Shown piece after piece: positions 48,672 through 59,131 of a DNA stretch of 64,000 nt. The translations under genes and the position numbers were made by a program. Each line of letters begins with the position of its first letter. Positions within the stretch are counted from its first letter, which is position 1. The stretch lies in assembly GCA_027604705.1 (NCBI GenBank), contig JADHYV010000002.1, positions 1-64,000 on the forward strand. The letters are read 5' to 3'. This DNA is from Allomyces arbusculus (lineage: Eukaryota; Blastocladiomycota; Blastocladiomycetes; Blastocladiales; Blastocladiaceae). The notes under the pieces are model-generated. The model was not told where the DNA came from and made no database searches. It saw only the letters and a program-made list of their open reading frames with translations.

Positions 48672-50845
48672 TTACTTGCCGAGCCGGAGCTTGACCTTCT
48701 GCCCCCACTCGGCCATATCAAAGTGGTTGACGCGCGAGAACTCGACAAATTTATGTTGCTATTCGCGAGAGACGGACGGGGTGAGCGAGCGCACTTGATT
48801 CACACGTTCCCCAAAACGAGATCGCAACGTACGTTCAGCTGCGACGGCGTGGGCCGCTTGCGCGCGTCCTTGATGAGACACGCCGACACAAAGTCGACAA
48901 ACGGCGGCGTGAAGTGGTCGGTCGAGAGCGGCGGAATGTCTTCGTTGACGATGAATTGCAGCATATCGACGACCGAGAGCTTGGAGACGTCTTCGGCCTC
49001 GGGCGGGAACGGGAACCGGCCCATGGCGAGTTCCATGACTGTGTGATGAGGACAGGAATGAGTTTGGCGAGTGCATTCGGTGCGCGGGTGGCGAACAAGA
49101 ACGTACGAGAAATGCCGAGCGCCCACCTAGACATGTGGAACAAGGTCGACGGTTAGTGGAAACGCGACAAGATAGTGAGGATGCAAACGGCAGGGGGAAT
49201 AAAGACGTACACGTCGGCCGTGACCGAGTACTCGAGCCCAAGAATGCGTTCGGGCGACATGTACTGCGAGGTGCCGACAAAGGTCTTGACGAGCGAGTTG
49301 ATGGCCTCGCCCGAGACACCGAAATCGCACAGTTTGACCTCGCCCGCGGCTAGACGCGAGAGAGCAACAATCAGACCGAGTTGAGCGAGGATACTCCGAA
49401 AGCGTGGACGTACTGTTGACGAGAATGTTGTTGGGCTTGACGTCTAGGATCCACCAAAAAGTGAGGAATCGGCCGCGACCAATCAGACAACACCGGAAAA
49501 AAAAAAAAAAAAAAAAAAGGAACATACCGCGATGCACGATGCGGTGTTGCAAGTAGAGGTAAATCAGCCCCTCGAGCACATCCACGGTAATCTTACCGAG
49601 CGCCGGCTCCTCGATACACCCGAGTTTCCGGTACAAGTGATCGAGCGACCCGAGGTCCATGTGCTCCATGCAAATGAAAATCTCGCCCTGGTGCACAAAC
49701 GCGCCATAGAAAGTCACGATATACGGCGAATGGCACTGGTGCAAGATCTGCAATTCCAGGACGACTTGCTTTTTCAGCCGCTCGGCCTCGGCCTCGAGCA
49801 CGTTGCCCGCGGTCCGGTCAATAAAGAGCGTCTTGCGCGCCATGATCCGGCCCGTCGGCCGATGAATCACCTTCTTGACGGCGCCGCCATTGCCGTGTCC
49901 GAGGTCAGCGAGATCGTCAAAGTCGGACGCGTGTAAGTCGCCCTTGACGAGGTCCTGCTGCATGGCAATGTCGGCAATCGACTGCGCGAGCGTTTCCGAG
50001 TCGGCGGTGCGTTTCGGCGCTGGGATCGCGCCGGTGGGCTTGGAGGGTAGGTTGAGGTTCTTGAAGTTGCGGCGCTTCTTTTTGGGCGCGCCGAGCATCA
50101 AGTTGCCGCCGCCCATGGGTGCCGGGTCCGCGGAAGACTGGCCCGAGGACGGGGTGCCGAGGGACCAGGGCGGAGACCCGTTCGATGACGCGCCAAGACC
50201 CCCGCCACCAGCCGATCCAGATCCGGATCCGTTCGACAAGGACGCCGGGCCGAGCCCAAGCGCCATGGGCGACTTGGTGTCGTTGCCAAACATGCCCGGC
50301 GGTGGGCCGTTTGGGCCGAGCGGCGAGTAACCGGGCACGGCATAGACGGGGATGGGACCCTGCACCGGGCCCGGGTAGGAGGGCGGCGCCGTGAGCGTGC
50401 CGCCAAGCGCGGGCAGGCCGCTCAGTGCGGCAAAGTTGGGCGGGCCCGGGTAGGCGGGCGATCGGATGGCCTGTGCGTAGGCCGGCGCCGGGTTGAGCAC
50501 GACGGGCGTGGGCGGCAGCGACGAGGGACGCGGTGGCGGCGGCGGCGGCTGAGGGCGCTTGGTGGCCTGCGAGAGCTGGATGTCGAGCGTGGCCATGGGC
50601 ATGCTCGCGGCGATGGGTGGGGCGCGGCCCGTGGCGGGCTTGGGGGCCACGTAGCGCGGCAGACTCGACTGCTGACCCCCGCCGGCAGGTGCACTGGCGG
50701 CCGGGGCCGGGAAGTCGGCGGGTGCGCGGCGGCGGCCAAAGGGCACGGAGAGGGCGCGCTTGAGCAGCAGGACAGGGAAGAGCAAGATGCGCTTGAGCAG
50801 GGCCCAGACGACGAGCAGCGCGTCGGCGGCGGCGTTGCGCGCCAT
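48672..50845 (-). CDS. MAP kinase kinase with a long, proline-rich, membrane-seeking N terminus
   Basis: Six exons (50845-49528, 49443-49414, 49349-49211, 49126-49107, 49038-48833, 48758-48672) give 599 aa. The kinase domain starts near residue 305 ([19 protein letters not shown], catalytic Lys in MARKTLF), with [28 protein letters not shown] (Ser and Thr four apart, the MAPKK phosphosite spacing), YMSPERILG and [17 protein letters not shown]. The closest yeast group is Ste7/Mkk/Pbs2; I cannot choose between them. The N-terminal 300 residues are unusual: residues 9-33 are strongly hydrophobic with a central Lys-Arg, then basic, and residues 96-114 hold SH3-ligand motifs ([13 protein letters not shown]). 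Exon 4 is 20 bp. The first intron holds a long T run (sense strand). Confidence 0.9.
49497..49518. repeat. Poly-A tract (poly-T in sense) in the first MAPKK intron
   Basis: A run of 22 A on the plus strand lies inside intron 49527-49444 of the minus-strand MAPKK gene, close behind its donor. Confidence 0.85.
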
Positions 50846-51589
50846 GGTCGCCGGCCGTCGCGGAGTGGTCGTGGGCGCGGCGTCAGCGGCGTCGGTCGTC
50901 GGTGCGCTCGGCGCGCGCGGGTCCAGGCGGGGCGGGGCGGGGCGGGGCAAGTGCAGCAAGTTGTGGGGGTCGGGAGCACGAATCTGCGGCGGCGCGGGCG
51001 AGCGACAGGCGCGGCGCGGGGGCGAACAACGCGCGCGAGGGGCAGGCCGCGTGCGGGCCGGCCGGCCGAGGAGCGAGCGGTGGCGCGGCGCATCCGCTCA
51101 GTGCTCAGCGTGCGAGACACGGCGGGCCGGGTGCCCGCGTCAGTGCGAGGCAGGCGGGGTCGGCGCCGCCATGGCTCTCCGCTTGCCGCCCGCCGCCTGC
51201 CGCTTGCCGCGTGCCGCGTGCCGCGTGCCGCCCGCCGCCTGCCTCGTGCGCGCCGGCCTCCGACCGACGCGACGCGACCCACGGGCCACCGGCCACCGGC
51301 CACCCGCCACCGGACCCCGGCCACCAGCGCACCAGCGGTTGGCCGCTTCCCCACGCACGACCCCATCGACACTTCGGCACCCACCACCCACCACCCACCG
51401 CCACCACCACCCACCACCACCCCCGCGCACGCGCGCGCTCCTCTGCGCCCAACACGAGTGCGGCACCCATCATCGCCGCCCGCCACCGTTGCGTCCCACC
51501 TCGCACGCTCGCGCGCTCGCGCACCGTCCTTGCCCGTCTTTGCTCGTCTTTGCTCGCCTCCCTTTGCCCTCCCCCCTTTGCCCTCCCTC
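50846..51589. promoter_or_regulatory. Divergent promoter of the MAPKK and SH3-membrane-protein genes, with minisatellites
   Basis: 744 bp between opposite start codons, extremely GC-rich. It carries short tandem repeats: CCGCGTGC/CCGCCTGC-like units at about 51183-51245, CCACCGG-like units at 51286-51315 and ACCACCC-like units at 51378-51425. The SH3-gene frame is open throughout, but its first sensible ATG is 51590. Confidence 0.5.
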
Positions 51590-53173
51590 ATGCCCGCCGT
51601 CGCACGCGCTCCCGACCGGAGCCTCCGCCGATCCTCGCACGCAAGCACCAGCAGCCCACGCCATCGTGCGCTCGCCGCCGCAGAGTTTTCCTCGTCGCTG
51701 CCGGCACCGGTGAACTCGGTGAACCTTGCACCCAACCTCCGCCCGCGCACGGTCCCCCCTGCCGATGAACCCACGCCATTCCCCGTGCTCCCCGTCGCGC
51801 TCGGCATCGCCGCCGCCGTCCTGATCCTCGCGTCCGCCGTTGCCTGGTGGCTCTTCGTGCGCCGTCGGCGGCGCGAAAAGACCCAGCGCCGCCGGTCTGA
51901 GAGCGCCTCGCTCAAGGCGCCCTCGGTCCGTGCCGCGTCGCGTCCACGAACCATCTCCGTGTCGTCGACCTCGCCACCGCACGCGCCGATCGCGCACGTC
52001 CTGCCGGCCCCGTCGACCCCGCGCGCGTCGCTGCACTCGACGTCGACTGGGTCGCGCGTGTCGGTGGACGTGGTCGTGCCGCTGACGGCGCCCGCCGGCC
52101 CGCCGCCGGCTGCGACGACGAGCCCCGATGCGCCGCGGCAAGTGCCCAAGCGCAAGGCCTCGCTCAAGCGGCACGCGTCGATGACCACGGGCGGTGGCGG
52201 CGGGACGCCCGGCGTACCACCCGCTGCCGATCCGCCGCAATCGCAACAGCAGATGACTTCAACGACCCCAAACTCGTCGTGCTCCAGTACCGTCCTGACC
52301 CGGTCCGCGCGCAGCGACTTGTCGTCGCTCCTCGACGACCCGATCCCGATGGTTGCGCTGGCCCGGTTCATGGTGTCCAACAACGACGAACTCGCCATTG
52401 CGCCCGGCGACAAACTGCTCGTCTACAAGATCTGCTCCGACGGGTGGGTCCTTGCGGTCGACGAAATGGGCAACGAAGGGTTCGTTCCCGCCACGTGCCT
52501 GGTCGCGACCGCCGTGCTCAAGCGGCTCGCGCAGTCCGACGCCGCACGCAGTGGGAGTCCCGCGGCGTTGCTGGACATGGCCGGTCGCATGGGAATTGAT
52601 GCGGTCTCGGCGTCAGCCGGGGCAATGGCGCCCGCGGCCGCGGCCGAGCCGAGGAGTGCACCAGCACCACCGCTCGCGGCCAAGTCGGCGTCGGCCCCAG
52701 CTGGACTGGCGGCACCGGTGCTCCTCGCAAGTTCGTTCACGCAGTTTTCCGAGCCAACGCGGCCAGCAACCGCGCTCGCATCGCCGCCACTCCTCCCAGT
52801 TTCCCCGACCCTCCCGTCCATTGCACCACGCCCGCTTGTCTCGCCCGTTGCCACGCGCCGCACGATGGACCAGCGCGCGCGTGCTGGGAGCACGCCGACG
52901 ACGGTCCCGCGCGCGGCCAGTATCTCCCGCAGTCCGTCGGCGTCGCGCGTATCACGTTCCGCGTCGGTGCGCAGCGGCACGGGCGGGCGGCGCAGTATGG
53001 CGGGGGCTCCGGAGTTGCCCGGTGGGCCGTCGCGCGCGGTGGTCCCGCAGTACCGGCCGTCGTTGCAAATTTCTGGAGACGACGTGCTGTTTGAGGCGCT
53101 GCACGCGATTGCGTACTTGGAGCGGCCGCTCGCGCCGCAGGCGAGCGCGGGGACGGGGGCGAGATTGGTGTAG
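51590..53173 (+). CDS. Single-pass membrane protein with cytosolic SH3 domain
   Basis: One exon of 527 aa. Residues 1-65 are Ser/Pro/Arg-rich, residues 66-90 form the membrane helix (VLPVALGIAAAVLILASAVAWWLFV), and RRRRREK follows, so the tail should be cytosolic. An SH3 domain lies at about 252-305: ALARFMVSNNDELAIAPGD, the conserved SDGWVLAVDE tryptophan, and NEGFVPATCL in place of the usual GxxPxNY. The rest is Ser/Pro-rich with Arg-Ser clusters. The plan (short outer part, one helix, SH3) is that of yeast Fus1; Sho1 has four helices. It is divergent from the MAPKK. The start is uncertain because the frame is open upstream. Confidence 0.75.
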   Translation: MPAVARAPDRSLRRSSHASTSSPRHRALAAAEFSSSLPAPVNSVNLAPNLRPRTVPPADEPTPFPVLPVALGIAAAVLILASAVAWWLFVRRRRREKTQRRRSESASLKAPSVRAASRPRTISVSSTSPPHAPIAHVLPAPSTPRASLHSTSTGSRVSVDVVVPLTAPAGPPPAATTSPDAPRQVPKRKASLKRHASMTTGGGGGTPGVPPAADPPQSQQQMTSTTPNSSCSSTVLTRSARSDLSSLLDDPIPMVALARFMVSNNDELAIAPGDKLLVYKICSDGWVLAVDEMGNEGFVPATCLVATAVLKRLAQSDAARSGSPAALLDMAGRMGIDAVSASAGAMAPAAAAEPRSAPAPPLAAKSASAPAGLAAPVLLASSFTQFSEPTRPATALASPPLLPVSPTLPSIAPRPLVSPVATRRTMDQRARAGSTPTTVPRAASISRSPSASRVSRSASVRSGTGGRRSMAGAPELPGGPSRAVVPQYRPSLQISGDDVLFEALHAIAYLERPLAPQASAGTGARLV

Positions 53174-53589
53174 CGAGATGGATGGCCGGTTGGGGTGGAG
53201 ACCGCACCTTGCGGTCGGGTTCAATCGAGGGCGCAGTGGGCGCCGAGCTGGGTTGGCGGTCGATGCTGTACGATACCCGATCACTTTTGCTTCTGGTCCT
53301 GCCGCGTGGAATGGGAATATCTACTCGACAGCTGGGTGCAGGTCATCATGGCAGACGTCGGAGCAGAAGCGGCGGGGCAGTGCCAAAGAAAACTCGACGA
53401 CAAGGGCGCCGGACGCTTCTGCACGGTCCATGTGATCGTGCACGCATGGAGAGACAGACATGGCACGCGGTCCACCGCACCGGTTCCACCGCATCACGTC
53501 ATCCGTCGTCGTCCGACCGGCCGTCTCGCGCGACCACGCTCGCTATTCCCGCACAACGCAAAAGCAGCCTGCACGCAAATCGGGCCGTC
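53174..53589. promoter_or_regulatory. Intergenic region, promoter of the TACC gene
   Basis: About 415 bp between two plus-strand genes. The frame of the downstream gene is open upstream, but without a domain. Nothing else is recognised. Confidence 0.45.
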
Positions 53590-55452
53590 ATGATGTCGGA
53601 CGAGCCCGCCGCCGCCAGCGCGCCGCCAACGCCCGCGCCAAACCCAAGCATCATGACCATGTCCGCCAAGTCTCCCGTTCCCGCCATGGCCATGGCCGCC
53701 AAGTCGCCTGCGACCCCGCCCGTCGCCGCTGCTGCGACGGTGCTGTCGCCCGCCAGGAAGCGGTCGCTCTCGGGCAGCGACGGCCACGCCGCGCACCGGC
53801 CGGAGGGCGCGCCGCATCCGCCTGGTACGTAGTCCAGATTCGGCCCCACGCACACTTCTTGACCACCAGGAGGATTTGCAGCTGATGCGCGAGCGAAACG
53901 GACTTATAGTGGAGCACGCCGTGGATACGCCCATGAACGACGCTTTGGCAGCGCCGTCGCCGTGCGCGTCCAGTGACTCGACGCTCGACGGTGCCGTATC
54001 AGCAGTGCACGACGCGCAAGAACCAGTCGGCGCGGCCGCCGACACTGATGTGGCTATGAACGATGTCAGTGTCGCGCCGGTGACGACAGCGCCGCTTGCA
54101 ACACCCGCGCGCGTCCCGCCGTCCGTCCCGCCATCCCCGGCACCGCGCGCCGCCCCTGCGACGCCGGCACCTGTGGCGGCAAGTACGCCCGCCCCGCACG
54201 TCACCGGAACACCTACGGCACGGGCCGCGACTCCGGCGGCGCGCTTCGCGACGCCCGTCCGCACGGCGACGCCTGCCGCTGCCCGTACCGCGACCCCGGC
54301 ACCGGCCACCCCCGCTGCTCCGCCCGTCTCGCCGCGGTCCGAATTGCGGTACTCGGACCACGACCTCGCGCGCATCCGCGCCGACCTCAAAGCCGAAATC
54401 TTGGCCGAGATCGCGGCGTCCGCGCCACCGCCCGGGACCCCACGGTCGACGCCGCAGTACTCGGCGCGGGACATGGAGTTGGTTCGCGCACAGGTCACGG
54501 CGGACCTCGAGGCAAACGTACGTTTTTGACCCGGACCTCCCCCGTCCCCGCCCCCCCCCCCTCCCCTTTGTCCACGCTTGCACATGAACGAAATCCTGAC
54601 GCCCTCGGCTCCCAATCTAAGCACCACGCGGCCCTCGCCGACATGGACACGCACGTGCGCGCCTTGCGCGACCGCAACGCGCGGCTCGAGCTCGAGCACC
54701 GCGAGATGCTCACGATCTTGGCCGACGCCGACGAGAAACTCGCGCAGCTCGAGCGCGACGCGGCCGAGTCCCGCGCGCGCGCCGCGCAGCTCGAGCACGC
54801 CGTGACCGATCTCCAAGACAAGGCCAAGGCCGAGGCCGCCAAATTCACGGAACTCGAGACCGAGTACCTCCGCGTGCGCGTGCGCCACCAGGACGTGGTC
54901 GCCGACCTGGACCGCGCGAGGGCGAAGCACGTCGAGGACGCACTGGTGATGGCCAACATGCGCGAGGATCTCAGGGCGACCGAAGCGCACGCGAAAAAGG
55001 TCGGGGAGTATACGAGCGCGCGGCTCGAGGCCGCGAATTTGGAGATTTCGAAATGTCACCATGCATATGGAGTCGAGCTGGCGGCACTGCGGGCGAAATT
55101 GGCGGCGGCCGAGAGCGCGCGGAAGTTGGCTGAGGAGGGGGAGAAGAGTGTCCGTGACCGGTGTGTGGAACTGACCAAGATCTCGGACGAGTTGGTGGGT
55201 CTGTTGGATGCGAAGGTCGCACAGGCCGAGGCGCTCTGGTGCGAGTATGCGGCGAGGGTCGAGGGTTTAGAGGTGCCGGGGGAATTGCCGACGGAGAAGA
55301 GGGAGAGGGAGGAAAGGGAGCGCAAGGAGGCGGCGAGGGCGGCCAAAGCGGCGAGACGCGGGGGTGCCGCGGTCGGTGTGGGTGAGATCAGCGAGAGTGA
55401 TGCGGTGGAGAACATGGGCGCCGACGACGCGATGCTTTTGACCGATTTGTAA
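53590..55452 (+). CDS. TACC-domain coiled-coil protein (Alp7/Mia1-like)
   Basis: Exons 53590-53824, 53910-54517 and 54622-55452 give 557 aa. The N-terminal half is disordered, with a long Thr-Pro-Ala repeat (ATPAARFATPVRTATPAAAR). From about residue 225 the protein is a nearly continuous coiled coil of some 230 residues. Its end carries the TACC pattern: YTSARLEAANLEISKCHHAY followed by CVELTKISDELVGLL, matching HAEEKLDKANEEI and NEELTKICDDLI in animal TACCs. TACC proteins bind XMAP215/Alp14 and act at spindle poles, centrosomes or basal bodies. The exon 2 acceptor (ACTTATAG) was chosen because only it keeps phase. Confidence 0.75.
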
Positions 55453-55772
55453 ATAGGTGTGTGGGTATTGGATTGGCGATTTTGCGTGTTTGGATCGCGA
55501 TCCGTGTAACCAACGAGGAATTCGGCCATGAGGATTGCTTTGAATGACACGTTAGCCAGCGTGCAGACCAGAACCAAATCAATTCTGGCCACTCGATCAA
55601 ATGCAACAAACGGTTAAGACCGAGATCGGCACCGGCCGCGACGGGTCAGCTGTGTTTCCATCGTCCCATCAGAGACAGGATCAGGGGTCCGTTTGCATCG
55701 CTTGCGCCCGGTCGGCATGAAACTGGCGCCGTGTCTACGTACCAACCCATCCCGCGCGCGATGGCTCCAGTG
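55453..55772. other. Convergent intergenic region, nothing recognised
   Basis: 320 bp between the TACC stop (plus) and the stop of the minus-strand orphan. No gene is supported. Confidence 0.5.
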
Positions 55773-57541
55773 TCAGTCGTCTGTCGCGGCCAAACCAGGT
55801 CTACTTGACGCGCACACACGGACCCGAATACGGTACTCGACACCACCCATCGCCTTGCCGTCGCACTGGAGCGCCATCTTGGCGCGCGCCGACCGCGCTG
55901 GGACCGTCATGAGTCCGACCTCCTTCCCGCTAGAGACGGCGCATACAGTTAGTCCATCACGTCCAGTTACGACACGCAAACGTTCGCAAACAAACCCACC
56001 AAGAAAACCCACGTACGCAATCAGCACCCGCTCCACCGGCGCCCGCAACCAACTCCTTAACCCTTCCCAATCAACCTTACCAGCGTGCTCCGGGTGCCAG
56101 TCAACCACGATCTGCACGTTCCCCTCCACCGCAGCCAACTCGTCCCATGGTCCGCGCGGTGGCGGCGGCTGCTCGTCCTCATCCAGCACCCACCGCACCG
56201 TCCCCGTCCCCGTCCTCGGATCGACACCGCCTTTCACGTCGTCCTCGATCCGGATGACCCCACGGGCCGCCATGGACTCGAGCTGCGCCCGCCGCGAGCG
56301 TCGTGGAGCGCGGAATTTCGTGGACGCTGCGGGTTTCGCGGGCGCGGTGGGTTTCGCGGGCGCGGTGGGTTTCTTGGCGGTGGATGGCGACTTGCTGCGC
56401 GGCAGCCGCGCGAGTTCGGTCCGTGGCGGGGCAGGGACTGGCATGCCGCGGTCGTCGATGCCGTGGCCGTTCTTGGCCACGCGTGACGCGCGCTTGGTGC
56501 CGGCCACATCGTTCTTATCGGGCGCGACCTCCTCTACGGCCGCCCGCGCAGCTGCACCACGCGCCGGCATACCCCTCCGTGACCGCGTTGCGCGCGCCGG
56601 GCCCACCTCGTCTTCCTCGTCATGCGCAACCTCCTCTGCCGCTGCCGGCGCCACCACCCGTGCCGGTTTGGCCCCACGCGCCCGCGCCGTCGTGCGCACC
56701 CGAGCCGATAAAAAGTCTTCGCCGGCATCGACGTCGTCGTCGCACCGACTGATGCGCGGCCGCGGCACGCCGGGGGGCACGTGACCGTCGAGAATCGCGC
56801 GGTACGTGAGCTGCGCGGACGCGATGGACGCGGTCAGGCCGGGCTTCGGGCCGCGCGAGTTGGTCATGGAGGGCGGGAGCGCGTGTCCGCGCGCGAATGC
56901 GGCGTCGTTGGCGTGGCCGTGGCGCGGAGGGGGTGGGGGTGAGGGAGCAGGCGACGGCGCACGAGCGGAACATCTCCAGCGGAGCTGGCCGTCGTTGTCG
57001 CCACGACGGTGCGCGGGGGACGACGGTGCAGGCGAGAGTCCGGGCGGCGGAGGCGGTGGAGGTGGGTACGGCGCGCGTGGCGACAGCGCGTCGTCGACGT
57101 CCATGTCGTCGTCCGTGTCGGAAAGGACCTGGTGGAGAAGGTGCGATCAGGATCGAGCAAGGATTCTTGCGAGTCAGGAGGCGGGCAACGTACGATGAGC
57201 GATGCGCCGCACCCGCGAGATGGACGAGTCTCGTCATGGCCGATATCGGCCGCGTCCTCGTAATACCCGTTCTGTACCGCCCACCGAAGAAACTTGATGG
57301 GCCCACCAGGCGCCGTGAGGCACTGAACGGTGGCCGCCAACGCCTTGAACATCGCGTGCTCGGCGGCCGATACGCCCAGCGCTTGCGGATCGGTGCTCGC
57401 GGCCACGTCCTGGATGGCCAGGTTCGTTTCTTCGATATAGCTGGCAATGAACGCGAGATGCGGACTGGTGGGGTTGGTCAATTCGGCGCGGAGCTGGATT
57501 GTGCGCCGCGTCGGCGCACGCGGCGGGAGGACGGTGGCCAT
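55773..57541 (-). CDS. Unrecognised protein with conserved-looking ends and a disordered middle
   Basis: Exons 57541-57194, 57128-56017 and 55929-55773 give 538 aa. The N-terminal 115 residues look folded and helical (LAFIASYIEETNLAIQDVAA, HAMFKALAATVQCL, IKFLRWAVQNGYYEDAADIG). A proline-rich and then basic Lys-Pro-Ala stretch follows (APAKPTAPAKP). The C-terminal 140 residues look mixed alpha/beta (VQIVVDWHPEHAGKVDWEGL, SWLRAPVERVLIAGKEVGL, MALQCDGKAMGGVEYRIRV). I do not recognise either end. The second intron (87 bp, ACTAAC branch site) has no in-frame stop. Confidence 0.6.
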
Positions 57542-57887
57542 CGTGGTCGACAGGGCGTGATGGTTGTGGCCGACGTCGAGGTGGTGGGGTCCGAAGATGG
57601 TTCAATAATGAATTACTGGAGGCCAGGACGAGGTGCCAGCATGGTTGGAGCAGGCTACGACAACGGCGAGAAGTTGCATGAAGTCGTCGTCGCCGCTGTC
57701 GTCGTGGTGCTTGCAGCCTGCAATCGTGCCAGACGCGACCAGCAGCTCGAGCGGCGAGCTCCAACAGAGAAATGACAAAAAAAACTCGCCAAAAATCACC
57801 ATCCAAATCATGATTATCGTATTTACAAGCAAGAAAAAAAAGATGTGACTCGGACCCCCCCCCCCCCACAGCAGCTCTCTCGCTTCC
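57542..57887. promoter_or_regulatory. Promoter of the orphan gene and 3' flank of the FYVE gene, with poly-C run
   Basis: 345 bp between two minus-strand genes. A run of about 14 C lies at 57855-57868 and a poly-A patch just before it. No gene is supported. Confidence 0.5.
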
Positions 57888-58764
57888 TTAAAACGTACTC
57901 CAGTTCCAGTCACTCGGGACCGACCCGAGCGTGCCAATGCCGTGCATATCAGCCGGCGGTTTATTCGCGTCGCGCGGGCGAGCAATGTCGACGGGCGCCT
58001 GCGCCGCGGGCGGTGGTACTGCCGCCGCCTCCTGCTCTTTCCGCTCGCGCTCCCGGGCGAGTGCGAGCCTCTGTTCGCGTAGGCGCTCGACTTCAGCGCG
58101 CAATACATTGGCGTCGGCACGGTGCTGCAGGCATGACTGGCACACGCGCACGAGGTGGCCGTGGTCGTGGAACTGGGCGTGGCCGTCGAGCCGTGCGTAG
58201 GTGGCGGTGCACGCGTGGCAGAAGACGTCCCCGCATCTGTCAATGGAGTGGAAAGTGAGTTGAGTGGGCCCGAGCAGGACACCGATACTGCAAGAAGACA
58301 ACGTACTTGCGGCAGTGGTGCCGGCGCTCGAGCAGGGTGAATGCGACGCCGCACGCGACGCAATTGGAGACCTCCGAGTCGGGTCGCCAGTGTGCGCGCG
58401 TCGGCGGGTCAGTCAAACCATCAGCACCTGTTCCAGCTGAGCCATCGGCCGAGGTAGGGGTCGCCGAGTCAGACCGGACCAGCGTGCCCAGCACTGTCGA
58501 CGACAAGCTGCGCATCAAGCTGCGCGCGGCCGACGTTGGTGGAGTCGCGTTGGTGGGCGTTGAAGCGGCATCGGCGCGGTAGACCGAGGAGGTGCGCGAC
58601 GAGGGCGCGTTCGAGGGTGCCGAGAGCATGCTGGGTGTGTCGGCGAGCGCGTCGAGCGCGTCGAGGGCCGGTGGGGGCGGTGGTGGTGCGGCAGGGGCGT
58701 TGGCGCGGGCGACGGTCGGGTGCGCGGGGCGCGGCGGCGGGCGGAACAGGCTCGAAATGTCCAT
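57888..58764 (-). CDS. FYVE zinc-finger protein
   Basis: Exons 58764-58307 and 58236-57888 (GTACGT donor inside the zinc finger) give 268 aa. A Ser/Pro/Ala-rich N terminus with an MDISSLFRPPP start precedes a complete FYVE domain at about 125-190: WRPD box, CVACGVAF, RRHHCRKCGDVFC, and the closing RVCQSC. A short coiled coil (VLRAEVERLREQRLALARER) and a C terminus ending DWNWSTF follow. FYVE domains bind PI3P on endosomes or vacuoles. No further domain tells which trafficking step it serves. It is distinct from the rabenosyn at 22737, with different domain order and no sign of recent duplication. Confidence 0.85.
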
Positions 58765-59131
58765 GAGGCCGGCCTGAGCGCGGGCCTTGCTGCGAGTCGC
58801 GGCGTCGCTCGGTGCGAGTCGGCGGCGTTGCGGTGGAGGACTCGACGATGGACAGCGGCCGATGGGCCGAGGGCGGTTGTGCCAGTTGACGACTGACGAG
58901 TTCGCGTTGGTGAGAAACCAAGCTCCCTGGCAACCGGTCACCTGCGCTCGCGTGTTGCCCGCGCACTGCTCACTCTCGCCGCTGTGACTCTGACCATTCC
59001 GCACCGCCGCCATCAACGCGACCGTGGCGATGTGCACGACGTGACGACGGCCTCGCACTTGCTGCACGCGACCGACAGAGCGCCCTTCGATCCCGAACCC
59101 ACTTGATCCGCAAGCCTTTCCTACGACTACC
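58765..59131. promoter_or_regulatory. Divergent promoter between the FYVE gene and RPC53
   Basis: 367 bp between opposite start codons. No core motif is obvious. Confidence 0.45.

Noticed and set aside
50422-52413. 663-codon open frame on the minus strand
   Set aside because: It overlaps the SH3 domain of the plus-strand gene and the MAPKK first exon in another frame; the composition is biased and no domain is present.
53494-55062. 522-codon minus frame opposite the TACC gene
   Set aside because: Shadow of the coiled-coil gene; the plus strand has heptads and the TACC signature, the minus strand has none.
22737-58764. The two FYVE proteins as a recent duplication
   Set aside because: They differ in domain order, intron position and sequence outside the zinc ligands; one is a rabenosyn, the other a short FYVE protein.
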